DNA of 64,000 nt. It comes from Pseudomonadota bacterium. Lineage in GTDB: Bacteria > Myxococcota_A > UBA796 > GCA-2862545. The stretch is from NCBI GenBank assembly GCA_023954855.1, contig JAGSGY010000002.1, positions 62,001-126,000 of the forward strand. Direction: 5' to 3'. The position numbers were made by a program, and so were the translations under genes. Of the stretch, positions 16,815 to 25,414 are shown piece after piece; position 1 is the first letter of the stretch; each line of letters begins with the position of its first letter. The notes under the pieces were generated by a model, which saw nothing but the letters and a program-made list of their open reading frames with translations, made no database searches and was not told the DNA's origin.

Positions 16815-17791
16815 CGCGACCCTCCGCGCAGCCGTGGATCAAGGCCGATCCGAACGGCGTCCGCGGCCAGGCGTGCGAGGCAGACGGTCGCCGCGGAGAA
16901 CAGGGTGATGCCGAGAGCTACGGGCACATCGCGGAGGAGGGCGGCCTGCCACAGGATCGCGCCCGCGCCGTTGATCAGCAGGACCTTCTCGAGAATGACG
17001 AGTCCGCCGAGCAGAAATCCCGTCCGCGCAGCCGCGAGACTGGCGACCGGAATCAGCAGGTGTCGTGCGATGAGCAGCGTCGTCGGCTCACCACGTGAGC
17101 GCGCGGCATCCACGAAGCCGGACCGCCGGATGGTGAGCAGAGCTTGCTCGACCTCCTGGTGAATCTCGGCGAGCGAGCCCGAGCCGACGGCGAGCAGCAC
17201 GATGGCCAGGGTCGAGCGTACGAGAGAGGCTTCGGCAGGCAGGGCGAACCAGGCCGGCCTGGCGATGTTTCCCGCCTCGATCAGCGAGAAGGTGAGCTCG
17301 TTGATGCCGTGTACGCCGATGTGTGCGAGGAGGAAGACCGGTGCCACCGAGAGCACGCGAACGAGACGACGCGACTGGCGGCGCTGCCCTCGAGTCCAGA
17401 CCGCGAGGGCAGTGCCCCACGCGAGGGAGAGAACGACGGCACCCGACAGCAGTCCTAGCGAGGTGAGGGCGGGCTGTAGCAGTACATCGATGACCGGCAT
17501 GCCTGGGCGATACGCTAGTGAAATCCCTAGGTTTCCGGTGGAGGCCTGGGCCAGGTAGCTGAGCACGCGCACGGCGATGGGTTGGTCGAGTCCCCATTCC
17601 ACCGACAGCTGTTCGCGCAGCTCCTCGCCGTTTGGGAGCAGGTCGATGGGGTCGCCGGGGGCCGCCCAGAGCAACAGCTGCACCGCCGTGGCCACGGCGA
17701 CCAAACTGAGCGCGAGCAATGCGGCGCGTCCAGCGAGGACGACTGCGATGCTGCGTAGTGCGGGCCCAGACCTTGCTATCGGAGCTCCCAC
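16811..17791 (-). CDS. Peptide-type ABC transporter permease (DppB-like)
   Basis: A permease of about 326 residues with roughly six membrane helices, the DppB/OppB partner of the DppC-like subunit. Family features are APGDPIDLLPNGEELREQL near residue 50, the EAA loop at FVDAARSRGEPTTLLIARHLL, LLINGAGAILWQAALLRD near the last helices and the C-terminal LDPRLRGG. The start is not certain: GTG at 17791 is used here, giving a 16-base overlap with the end of the substrate-binding-protein gene; another GTG lies 12 bases further upstream. Longer readings run through the binding-protein gene and are Arg-rich and unlike the family, so they are rejected. Confidence 0.88.
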   Translation of the reverse strand: MGAPIARSGPALRSIAVVLAGRAALLALSLVAVATAVQLLLWAAPGDPIDLLPNGEELREQLSVEWGLDQPIAVRVLSYLAQASTGNLGISLAYRPGMPVIDVLLQPALTSLGLLSGAVVLSLAWGTALAVWTRGQRRQSRRLVRVLSVAPVFLLAHIGVHGINELTFSLIEAGNIARPAWFALPAEASLVRSTLAIVLLAVGSGSLAEIHQEVEQALLTIRRSGFVDAARSRGEPTTLLIARHLLIPVASLAAARTGFLLGGLVILEKVLLINGAGAILWQAALLRDVPVALGITLFSAATVCLARLAADAVRIGLDPRLRGGSR

Positions 17792-19281
17792 TCCCTCGAC
17801 CACGTGAAGTAGTAGAAGGGGTGGATGACGACGTTGTCGACCCGCCGGGAAACGGCGGAGTAGCTGTCGAGCGTCCAGAGGAAAATCATCGGTGCGTCGG
17901 CGGCGATGGCCGCGTGTGCATCGCGAAGCAGTGATTTCTTTCGCTGTGGGTCCGACGTGTCCCGCGCCTCTTCGAGGAGCGTGTCGACATCGGCGTTCCG
18001 GTAGCTTCCGAAGTTCAGCTTTCCACCGGAGTGGAACTGCTCGGTGATGTCTTCGCTGCGGTCGAAGGACCACTGCGAGAGCACGGCGTCGAAGTCACGG
18101 TCGTTCCAGACCTTCGACTTCCACTCCGCGGCACCGACGAAGGTCGGCTCGACCTTTACGCCTTGGCTCTCGAGCTGGGACTGGAGCGCAATGACCACGT
18201 CCTGGGAGGTCTCGAGGCTCTCTTGGGCGGTCAGCCGCAACGTGAGGGGCTCTCCGCCCTTGGTCCAGTACTCGCCGCTTCGCGAGTATCCGGCGGCTTC
18301 GAGCAGCTGGCTCGACTTGCTCTCGTTCAGCGTGCGGCGCTCGACTTTGTGGTTGTAGTAGGGCGAGGAAGTCACGAATGGGCCCGTGACGACCTCTCCG
18401 GTGCCGATCGGCGCGAGCAGGGACTCGACGTCGACCATCGCCGTCAACGCCTCACGGACTCGCGCATCGTCAAAGGGCGGCCGTGCCTGTTGGAAGCCGA
18501 CGTACCACCACGAGTTGGTCTGGTAGGGGTAGAGCTCGATCTTGCGGTCGGCCTGAAGCGTCGCCAGGTCTCGCGGCATGACCCGTACGAGAGCCTCGAG
18601 GGACTCGTAGAGAAGCAGCTTTGACTGGTAGTTCTTGTCGGCCACTTCGCGCATCGTGATCGCGCCGAGGCGGGTGGCGTCGTGGTAGTTGTCGTACTGA
18701 AGCAGCGAGATGCTGTTGTCGTCGTTGAAGTGGTCGACGGTGTACGGACCGGTGCCGATGGGCTTCGTGCGGAAGGTGTCGGTGCGCTTGACCGCGGTTC
18801 CTGCGAACACGTGCTCCGGCAGAAGCTTAAAGTGCAGCTTGTCTTCGGGGGCGTATTCTTCGCGCTCGAAGGTGAACTGCACCGTGTGGTCGTCGATGGC
18901 AGTGACCTGCTTGATGAACGCCACGCGTCCTCGGTCGGTGGATGCGGTCTTTTCGTTCTTGAGGGCGCGTACGGTGAAGAGCACGTCCGCAGAGTCGAAA
19001 GTCTCGCCGTCGTGCCAGGTGACGCCCGGCTTGAGGTGGACGATGGCGCTCATTCGATCTTCAGCGAGCTCGAGCGAGGTGGCCAGGCGTCCGATGCTCG
19101 AGAGCTGGGCATCGTCGGTGTAGAGCCCCTCGAAGACGAGCTCGGCGAGGCGGGCTTCGCTCATCGTCGTGGTGAACAGCGGATTCACGATCGGCGGGGC
19201 CCGGTCTTCCGCGTAGCGCAGGGGAGCTGCGACCGCGGTTGCGGCGAGTAGCGAGGCAATGGTGAGTGCGCGCAGGGTCAT
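17776..19281 (-). CDS. Extracellular solute-binding protein, family 5
   Basis: A 501-residue periplasmic binding protein (SBP_bac_5 family, the DppA/OppA type) that captures a peptide-like or related ligand and delivers it to the permeases. The signal peptide covers residues 1-19 (MTLRALTIASLLAATAVAA). The typical early pattern PIVNPLFTTTMSEARLAELVFEGL follows, then HLKPGVTWHDGETFDSADVLFTVRAL near residue 85 and PIGTGPYTVDHF near 160. There is no lipobox, so it should be free in the periplasm. The ATG at 19281 matches the signal peptide; an upstream in-frame start would add a non-signal tail. It lies four bases after the lipoprotein gene. The ligand cannot be predicted from sequence. Confidence 0.9.
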   Translation of the reverse strand: MTLRALTIASLLAATAVAAPLRYAEDRAPPIVNPLFTTTMSEARLAELVFEGLYTDDAQLSSIGRLATSLELAEDRMSAIVHLKPGVTWHDGETFDSADVLFTVRALKNEKTASTDRGRVAFIKQVTAIDDHTVQFTFEREEYAPEDKLHFKLLPEHVFAGTAVKRTDTFRTKPIGTGPYTVDHFNDDNSISLLQYDNYHDATRLGAITMREVADKNYQSKLLLYESLEALVRVMPRDLATLQADRKIELYPYQTNSWWYVGFQQARPPFDDARVREALTAMVDVESLLAPIGTGEVVTGPFVTSSPYYNHKVERRTLNESKSSQLLEAAGYSRSGEYWTKGGEPLTLRLTAQESLETSQDVVIALQSQLESQGVKVEPTFVGAAEWKSKVWNDRDFDAVLSQWSFDRSEDITEQFHSGGKLNFGSYRNADVDTLLEEARDTSDPQRKKSLLRDAHAAIAADAPMIFLWTLDSYSAVSRRVDNVVIHPFYYFTWSREWELR

Positions 19282-19285
19282 GGCG

Positions 19286-20500
19286 TCAGTTTTCCTTGCT
19301 GTCGCCCGTCCGCGTGAGAGCGCGGAGGACCGAGAGATCGCCGAGGCGCTCTCGAAGGCCGAGGACTTCTGGGTGAGCCTCGGAGAGTGGATGAAGGGCG
19401 TCGAGGGCCTCACGGTCTCGACCGGACTCAAAGCGCGCAGCGGCGAGCAAGGCAAATAGCCTGGCAGAGTTGGCGGGGCCGACGTTTCGGTCGGCGACAT
19501 CGCGCGCGTGATCCAGAAATACGAGGGCTTCCGCGGGATGGCCGTCCTCGAGTGCGAGGGTTCCGCGGGCGAGTAGCCACTCTTGGCGAAACCGCCGGAT
19601 CAGGCCGAGGTCTCGCTCGAGCGTCATGCCGGCTTCCGGGGCCTCGGCGTCGAGCCGTTGTCGCCACGCATCGAGGGCGTCGTCGAGAGTACGCGCCTCA
19701 CCACGAGCTGCGCGGGTGTCTCCCGGCACCCGGTCGGGAAGGCCGAGTGCGCGTGTGGCGGGTGACTGCGCCGCGAAGGACCCCGGCGATGCGCCTCGTT
19801 CCATCGCCTTGCGCAGGTCGATGCGGTCGAGCCAAGCCGCAAAGAGCGTCGACTCGAGACCTCCGTCCGCCCAGGCACCGGCCTCGCTCCATTGGGTGGC
19901 GTCGAGGTCGCGGAGGGCTCTCGCATCCCAGATCTGGGCGAGCGTGGTGTGCAGGCAAGGGTCGAACCAAGCCACTGGAACGGGGCCCTCGCCCGTCTGC
20001 ACCGGCTCTTGGGCCCGAGCGAGAAGCTCGGTTGGGTCTCCGCTCTCACGGGCGGCCAGGTGTAGGGCTCTGCGCGGACCCAGGGCTTCGGTTCCTGCGC
20101 CAAGCTGCGCACAGTCTCTGGCGAGCTCGATGGGGATGCTCTGCGGCTCGTCCGGATTGCGCTCGCGACGCTCGCTCAGGTAGGCGAACTCTGCGCTTTC
20201 ATGGATCCGAGCCAGATTTTCGTGCAGGCGCGCCATCTCCCATGCCGCTCGGGCACGGGCTCTGCGCACGGTCGGATCCGGCCCTTCGAAAGCCGCCCAT
20301 GCGTCCTCGGCATCGTTGCGGTGGAGCGCGATCCACCCCTCGCGTGGCGTCTGCTCGAGAAGCTGCTCAAAGCGAGTGGGTTCCTCGATCATGGCCTGAA
20401 GCCAGGTGTCGGGAAGGGTGGGCCCGGCCGGTGGAGCTGGATCGCCGCAGCCGGTGAGCAACGCGCTCACCGCCACAGTGCAGTGCAGTGCGGCGCGCAC
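19286..20500 (-). CDS. Helical repeat lipoprotein
   Basis: A 404-residue lipoprotein with signal peptide and lipobox LLTGC (Cys18 as the lipidated residue). The remainder is helix-rich and Ala/Arg/Glu/Leu-rich. TPR-like helix pairs are suggested at about residues 60-110 (WIALHRNDAEDAWAAFEG, AWEMARLHENLARIH) and again near 330-390 (GTLALEDGHPAEALVFLDHA, ARFESGRDREALDALHPL). No enzyme motif is visible. It directly follows the carboxypeptidase-regulatory-domain gene with no gap and precedes the peptide-binding protein by four bases, so it probably serves as an envelope scaffold within that system. Confidence 0.65.
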   Translation of the reverse strand: MRAALHCTVAVSALLTGCGDPAPPAGPTLPDTWLQAMIEEPTRFEQLLEQTPREGWIALHRNDAEDAWAAFEGPDPTVRRARARAAWEMARLHENLARIHESAEFAYLSERRERNPDEPQSIPIELARDCAQLGAGTEALGPRRALHLAARESGDPTELLARAQEPVQTGEGPVPVAWFDPCLHTTLAQIWDARALRDLDATQWSEAGAWADGGLESTLFAAWLDRIDLRKAMERGASPGSFAAQSPATRALGLPDRVPGDTRAARGEARTLDDALDAWRQRLDAEAPEAGMTLERDLGLIRRFRQEWLLARGTLALEDGHPAEALVFLDHARDVADRNVGPANSARLFALLAAARFESGRDREALDALHPLSEAHPEVLGLRERLGDLSVLRALTRTGDSKEN

Positions 20501-20926
20501 CTACTGCCCTTCGTACGAGACGCCGGTCGAGTCCGCGCGGTCCTCGAACTGGTTGGGGTCGAGTGGGGTGCCGTCCTCGCGGAGCTCGATGCTCTCCTCG
20601 ACCATGGTGACGGTCTCGAGCAAGAGTGGACCCTTGCGGTAGTCAATCGTCAGGCTGGCCGTGTGAAAGCCCGGCTTGAACACCTCGAGGGTGTAGACGG
20701 TCTTCTTCGACATACGGGTCCGCTGACCATCGTCGCGGCGCAGGTAGTCGATGAGGAAGCGCCCCTCACGGTCGGTGACGAGTTCGACGTTGCCGGGGGC
20801 AAGGCTGACAATGGCGCGATCGATGGGCTGGCCGTTTCGGTCGAGCACTGAGCCTTCGATGTAGTGCCTGCCGGCCATCGCGGGTGTGGACGCCAGCAGG
20901 AGCGCAAGGGTCAAGAGGCCACGCAT
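20501..20926 (-). CDS. Exported carboxypeptidase-regulatory-like domain protein
   Basis: A 141-residue exported protein with a signal peptide (residues 1-19, ending AMAG). Nearly all of the mature part is one carboxypeptidase-regulatory-like beta domain: IEGSVLDRNGQPIDRAIVSL, then TDREGRFLIDYL and YTLEVFKPGFHTASLTI. Such domains are binding modules found on envelope proteins. The acidic tail (LREDGTPLDPNQFEDRADS) is unusual but too short to interpret. It follows the pseudokinase gene after two bases and abuts the lipoprotein gene, which suggests a shared role at the envelope. Confidence 0.7.
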   Translation of the reverse strand: MRGLLTLALLLASTPAMAGRHYIEGSVLDRNGQPIDRAIVSLAPGNVELVTDREGRFLIDYLRRDDGQRTRMSKKTVYTLEVFKPGFHTASLTIDYRKGPLLLETVTMVEESIELREDGTPLDPNQFEDRADSTGVSYEGQ

Positions 20927-20928
20927 GT

Positions 20929-23460
20929 CTACTCCAGTCTCGCGCGCGCATCGGTAAGCTTCGCGAGTTCTTCATCGGCATAGGCCACGAGGTCCTTTCG
21001 GGACTGGGTCTCGACGTGGCGGCGGTAGCGCCCCCATGCATCGATCGCGTCGAGCAGGTGGGACATCTCGTCGGGCTCTCCGTAGAACAGACCCTGATGG
21101 GCGCGGGCTTGCGCCTCGTAGATCATCGTCTTCTTGGAGAAGATCAGCTCGCTCGGCAGGCGTGCCCAGTAGCGCTCGGCACGAACTGACTCTTTGAGGG
21201 CGTGCGCGTAGTCCTTGGAACTCAGCGCCATGTCGGCGTCTTCGATCAAGTAGACCGGATTGTAGGTGTTCTCTGGGAGTGCGAGGATGGCCTCGAGCTG
21301 CGCCTTTCGCTCACTCTGGTCGTCTCGGACACGCGCATCGTCGTAGAGCAGGGTGCGTGCCCGGGTGTAGCCCGCATCCTCGAGCGGGACGCTGAGCAGT
21401 GCGCTCCGTTGTGGCGCTTCGAGTGCGCCTCGGCGGGCGAGCTGTGAGGCGGTCTCCCATGCGTCGTCCGTGTCCAGTGCAAAGTTGGCGACCTCGGCGA
21501 CCTCCGCAATCTCGGCGACGGCGTCGTCGTACACAGGCTCTGGCGCCGCGTACGGGTTGTCGGCGTACTCGGACGGGGTGGGCGACGGGCGCGGTGCAAT
21601 CGCCACGGGCACCGGATCCGGCGCAGGACGCACCACGGGAGCAGGCCTTGGCGCAGGTGCAGGTCGCGCCTCGGGACGCGGCGTAGGCCTTGCTGCGGGC
21701 TCCGGGGCCGGTCGTGCCACAGACGGGCTCGGGGTCGGCGCTGCCGCGGCCCTTGGGCTGGGCCTCGCCGCAGGTTTCGCCGCGGGCTTCGCCGCGGGCT
21801 TCGCCGCGGGCTCTGGGTCATCGTCCCGGCGAAGTGGCGGAGGCTCGTCAATGACGGGCTCGGGTGCCGCCTCGACGAGATCGGCGACGGAGGCTTGTGG
21901 GGTGGTCGAGTCGCCGACGCCAAACCAGAGTGCGGCCAGCCCACCACCACCGCAGAGGAGCACGACCACTGCCGCTGCTGCGAAAGCGCCGAGCACCGCT
22001 CCGGAGCCGGTCCCGGGGTCGGTCAGCTCCTGGTCTGCATCGAAATCGAGCGGCGCGATTCGAGGCCGCTGGGGAATCGGAGTCGGCTCGCGCTTCGGGA
22101 GGGGCGCGGGTGTCTTCTTGGCGGCAGGTGCGGGCGCCCTCTTGGCCACGGGCGGGGGCTTCTGTGCGGGCGCAGGCGCGGCATGGAGTTCTGCCTTCAG
22201 CTCAGGTTCGGGCATGTTGCCCTGGCTCTTCGGCTCCGCTGGGGGTCCTGGGGGGGGCGGCGGAACCACGGGGCGCTCTTCCCAGCTGGTCGACTCGACG
22301 GGCTCGCGCTCGACGCGTTCCCACTGCGTTCCGGTGGGCGAGGATTCCGGGTCGACCTCGAGCGTGTTTCCGCTCGAGCGGCGCTCCCAGTCGGTCTCGG
22401 CGGTGGAGTCACCCGTGGCGGGCAGGGGAGGAGCGCTGAGGAGGTCGCCGCGCACCTCGGTCTCTTCTTCATCGCCGTCTTGGCCAAAGCCCTCGTAGGG
22501 GATGTCGGCGGTGGAGAGCCTCGGAAGGGGTGCGTCTTCGGGCGCATCGTCCGAGAACAGCGGGGCGAGATCGCGCATGGCATCTTCTTCGATGTCGCCG
22601 AAATTGTAGCCGACCATCAACCCACGCAGGTCCTCACGGACCACGAATGCGCGCTGGTACCGATGGCGCGGGTTTAGCGACAGGGCGCGGTACAGCACCT
22701 TGTCGAGCCCGGGCAGGAGCTGCTTCACCCGCAGAAGGGCGGTGGTGACCTCGGCCCGACGGATCTGGTGAATCACCTGCAACTTGGAGTCGGCGGCGAA
22801 CAGACGCTCACCGACCAGGAGCTCGTAGAGCAGCGCGCCAAGAGAGAACACGTCACTTGCTGGCGAGAGCTCGGCGTCGGTCTCGGTCTGCTCGGGCGAG
22901 AGCCCGTAGATCTCGAAGTCCTCAGAGCCAGCTCCGAGTGCGGTTGGGTTCGCGATGAGGCCGTACCCGCCGAGGCGAACGCGGCCGCGCTCGTCGACCC
23001 GAATCGCCTCGGGGCGCAGGTGCAGGTGCAGGACGGCGGCGGCACCGCTGCTCTTTCCGGGGCGGCCGTGCAACGCTTCGAGTCCGTTGCAGATCTGCGC
23101 CGCGATGTGTAGGAACACGTTCGGGGAGAGACCGGCTCCACCTGCGGCGATGCGGTCTCGCACGCGGCCCAGGTCGACCTCGGTGCGGAAGTCTTCGACA
23201 ATAAAGCGCTCATCGCCCGCATCGACGACGTCGAGAACCGGTACGAGGGCCGGGTGCGACATGCCGTCCAGATCGCCGAGGCGAGCCGAGACCTCAGCGC
23301 CCTTGGCGGTGTCTCGAATCAGGCTCGACGGGATTCGCCTCGCCACAATCTGCTTGCCGGCGGGCTCGTCGAGGATTCCAGCGAACAGGTCGCCGGCGGT
23401 GTCGAGCCTGCGCATAAGGGTGAGGGGGCCTATTTTGCGCGGTAGTTGCATTGGCCGCAT
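20929..23460 (-). CDS. Membrane-anchored pseudokinase with Pro/Ala-rich periplasmic region
   Basis: An 843-residue protein with an N-terminal Hanks-kinase fold lacking its catalytic residues. The catalytic loop reads HLHLRPEA (residues 145-152), so the HRD Asp is replaced by His147; the DFG motif reads GYG (165-167); the ATP lysine position is Arg41; and the glycine loop is not conserved (LDTAGDLFAGILDE). C-lobe features remain (YGLSPEQTETDAELSPASDVFSLGALLYELLVGERLF), so the fold is intact. A Pro/Ala/Lys-rich linker (about 390-480) leads to one membrane helix (about 487-512), then a second Pro/Ala/Arg-rich region with KPAAKPAAK repeats and a helical C-terminal part. It sits between the TrmN6-like gene and envelope-protein genes. 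A signalling or scaffold role is likely. Confidence 0.8.
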   Translation of the reverse strand: MRPMQLPRKIGPLTLMRRLDTAGDLFAGILDEPAGKQIVARRIPSSLIRDTAKGAEVSARLGDLDGMSHPALVPVLDVVDAGDERFIVEDFRTEVDLGRVRDRIAAGGAGLSPNVFLHIAAQICNGLEALHGRPGKSSGAAAVLHLHLRPEAIRVDERGRVRLGGYGLIANPTALGAGSEDFEIYGLSPEQTETDAELSPASDVFSLGALLYELLVGERLFAADSKLQVIHQIRRAEVTTALLRVKQLLPGLDKVLYRALSLNPRHRYQRAFVVREDLRGLMVGYNFGDIEEDAMRDLAPLFSDDAPEDAPLPRLSTADIPYEGFGQDGDEEETEVRGDLLSAPPLPATGDSTAETDWERRSSGNTLEVDPESSPTGTQWERVEREPVESTSWEERPVVPPPPPGPPAEPKSQGNMPEPELKAELHAAPAPAQKPPPVAKRAPAPAAKKTPAPLPKREPTPIPQRPRIAPLDFDADQELTDPGTGSGAVLGAFAAAAVVVLLCGGGGLAALWFGVGDSTTPQASVADLVEAAPEPVIDEPPPLRRDDDPEPAAKPAAKPAAKPAARPSPRAAAAPTPSPSVARPAPEPAARPTPRPEARPAPAPRPAPVVRPAPDPVPVAIAPRPSPTPSEYADNPYAAPEPVYDDAVAEIAEVAEVANFALDTDDAWETASQLARRGALEAPQRSALLSVPLEDAGYTRARTLLYDDARVRDDQSERKAQLEAILALPENTYNPVYLIEDADMALSSKDYAHALKESVRAERYWARLPSELIFSKKTMIYEAQARAHQGLFYGEPDEMSHLLDAIDAWGRYRRHVETQSRKDLVAYADEELAKLTDARARLE

Positions 23461-23504
23461 GGTAACCCGGGAGCCTGCCCCTGGGCGCGAGCTTCACCCT
23501 CCGC

Positions 23505-24155
23505 TCACGCGCTCGCGAGGCGGTACAGCCGCTCCACGTAGTCACCACGGTCCGGATGGGTCGTCGTTTCGCAGGTCTTTGGCACTGGCGATAGCTCCAC
23601 GATGCTGCGCTGCGAGCCAATCCTGTGGATGCGCCACGGGTGAAGAGGACTGCCGAGCTCCGCTTCCCGTGCCCGCGGAACCACAAACACGGCCCGACCC
23701 GTGGGCTTGAGCAATCGTGACGCCGCTTCGACGAAGTCACCAAGGGTCGCGGTGGACTCAGTGCGCGCCGCGGCCTTCCAAGGGTTCGGTGAGACCGGGC
23801 CGCTGTGGCCCATGAAGTAGGGCGGGTTGCAGACCACGAGGTCGACCGGCGGTGCGTGAAGGTCGAGCACGTCCCCCACACGAAAGTCCACCGTGCTCTC
23901 ACTCTCGGCCAGGGACCGGCGCCAAGCCTCCGCCCATCGCGCATTCGCGTCTACACCCACGACATCCATGCCTGTACGCGCCAGAAGAAAGGCCACGATG
24001 CCCGAGCCCGTGCCGAGGTCGATCGCGGTCTTCGCCGTCGGACCGTCTAGCGCCACCCCCGCGAGCCAGAAGGCATCTGCGGCGTAGCGAAAGCCCTGCT
24101 TCGGCTGGGTGATCACCAGGCCGGAGGCAGGGGTGTCACGCGTCCACTCAGTCAA
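23505..24155 (-). CDS. TrmN6-like tRNA/RNA N6-adenine methyltransferase
   Basis: A 216-residue Rossmann-fold methyltransferase. SAM-binding motif I is AIDLGTGSGIVAFLLA near residue 45, and the NPPY catalytic motif (VVCNPPYF) near residue 115 marks it as an N6-adenine or N4-cytosine amino methyltransferase. The N-terminal QPKQGFRYAADAFWLA segment and the length (E. coli YfiC is about 245) match the YfiC/TrmN6 branch, which modifies A37 of tRNA1-Val. Substrate identity is inferred from family resemblance only; TrmN6, PrmC and RsmC share the motif. The gene overlaps the end of purD by 8 bases and so belongs to the purine cluster. Confidence 0.7.
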   Translation of the reverse strand: MTEWTRDTPASGLVITQPKQGFRYAADAFWLAGVALDGPTAKTAIDLGTGSGIVAFLLARTGMDVVGVDANARWAEAWRRSLAESESTVDFRVGDVLDLHAPPVDLVVCNPPYFMGHSGPVSPNPWKAAARTESTATLGDFVEAASRLLKPTGRAVFVVPRAREAELGSPLHPWRIHRIGSQRSIVELSPVPKTCETTTHPDRGDYVERLYRLASA

Positions 24156-25407
24156 TGGCCTGGGCCGCGATATCCGTGCGCACTTGAGCGCCTTCGAAAC
24201 GCCAGCCGTCTACGGCCGCGTAGGCCTGAGCGCGGGCATCACGGATGCTCCTTCCTCGGGCGGTGACGCCAAGGACCCGCCCCCCGTTGGTGCGCAACTG
24301 GCCTGCCGAGTCGCGCGTCGTTCCGGCATGGAAGACGGTGACTTGCTCATGAGTATCGGCTTCGGGAATCGCGACGCCCTTCGTGCTGGTCTCGGGGTAG
24401 CCCGCAGAAGCGAGCACAACGCAGCAGGCGTGCTCGTCGGCAAAGGAGGGGCGTCCGTCGGGCAACTCGCCAGACGCGGCGCCGTACAGCCAGGGCAAGA
24501 TGTCTTCGTCCCACAACATCATCAGCGGCTGGCACTCTGGGTCGCCGAAGCGCACGTTGAACTCGAGGACGCGAGGCCCATCGGGAGTCATCATCAGACC
24601 CGCAAACAGCACGCCGCGAAACGGAGTGCCGCGCCGAGCCATCTCGGCGACGACCGGCCGGTGTACGGCATCCAGGACTGCCTCGACCTCGTCGCGGTCC
24701 AGTAGGGGGCACGGCACATAAGCGCCCATGCCGCCCGTGTTCGGGCCCTGGTCCCCATCAAAGATGCGCTTGTGGTCTTGTGCAGAAGGCAGGCTCACGA
24801 CCCGCTCGCCGTCCGACAGGCCGAACACGCTGACTTCGGGTCCGGTCATCAGGTCTTCGAGGACGAGGAACCGGGCGGCGTCACCGAAGCGACCCGACCA
24901 TGCTTCGTCCAAGGCGGAGAGGGCTTCTTCGCCGGTCACACAGACGAACACGCCCTTTCCAGCGGCGAGGCCGTCGACTTTCACGGCGACGTTGCCGCGG
25001 GCGCAGCGCTCTTTGGCGGCCACGACCGAGGCAGGGTCCGTCTGGTCGACGCGAATGAAGGCTGCCGTCGGCACGGACGCGGCGTCCATGATCTCTTTGG
25101 CAAAGGCCTTGGACGTCTCGAGCAGCGCAGAGGCAGCGATGGGGCCGAAGCACGGGATGCCCGCTGCGATCAACGCGTCTGCCAGGCCATCTGCGAGGGG
25201 CGCCTCGGGACCGACGACGACGAGATCTGCCTCGACCTGCTTGGCCTGTGCGACGAGAGCGGTGGCATCGCCGTTTCTCAGTCGCTCAGCTGCGGGAAAC
25301 CCTGGGTTGTCGTGGGTCGTGAACAGCGTGGTGAGCGTCGGGCTCTGTGCCATGCGCCAGGCGAGCGCGTGCTCGCGCCCACCGCCACCGACGAGAATGA
25401 CCTTCAT
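24148..25407 (-). CDS. purD: Phosphoribosylamine--glycine ligase
   Basis: A 419-residue ATP-grasp enzyme that joins glycine to phosphoribosylamine to make glycinamide ribonucleotide, the second step of purine synthesis. The start [17 protein letters not shown] carries the family N-terminal GGGREH motif. Further features are [17 protein letters not shown] near residue 64, [15 protein letters not shown] near 145 for nucleotide binding, [20 protein letters not shown] near 215 and [14 protein letters not shown] near 285. The length fits the family (about 420-430). It lies seven bases after purH, and its 3' end overlaps the methyltransferase gene. I used the ATG at 25407; an upstream in-frame start lies inside purH and would add a non-family tail. 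Confidence 0.97.
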   Translation of the reverse strand: MKVILVGGGGREHALAWRMAQSPTLTTLFTTHDNPGFPAAERLRNGDATALVAQAKQVEADLVVVGPEAPLADGLADALIAAGIPCFGPIAASALLETSKAFAKEIMDAASVPTAAFIRVDQTDPASVVAAKERCARGNVAVKVDGLAAGKGVFVCVTGEEALSALDEAWSGRFGDAARFLVLEDLMTGPEVSVFGLSDGERVVSLPSAQDHKRIFDGDQGPNTGGMGAYVPCPLLDRDEVEAVLDAVHRPVVAEMARRGTPFRGVLFAGLMMTPDGPRVLEFNVRFGDPECQPLMMLWDEDILPWLYGAASGELPDGRPSFADEHACCVVLASAGYPETSTKGVAIPEADTHEQVTVFHAGTTRDSAGQLRTNGGRVLGVTARGRSIRDARAQAYAAVDGWRFEGAQVRTDIAAQAID

Positions 25408-25414
25408 CTGGACC

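Noticed and set aside
16811-18073. A longer N-terminus for the DppB-like permease
   Set aside because: The added part lies in the binding-protein gene and is Arg/His-rich, unlike the family.
21776-21830. Repeated GGCTTCGCCGCG units as a possible site for protein binding
   Set aside because: They are the in-frame KPAAKPAAK coding repeat of the pseudokinase.
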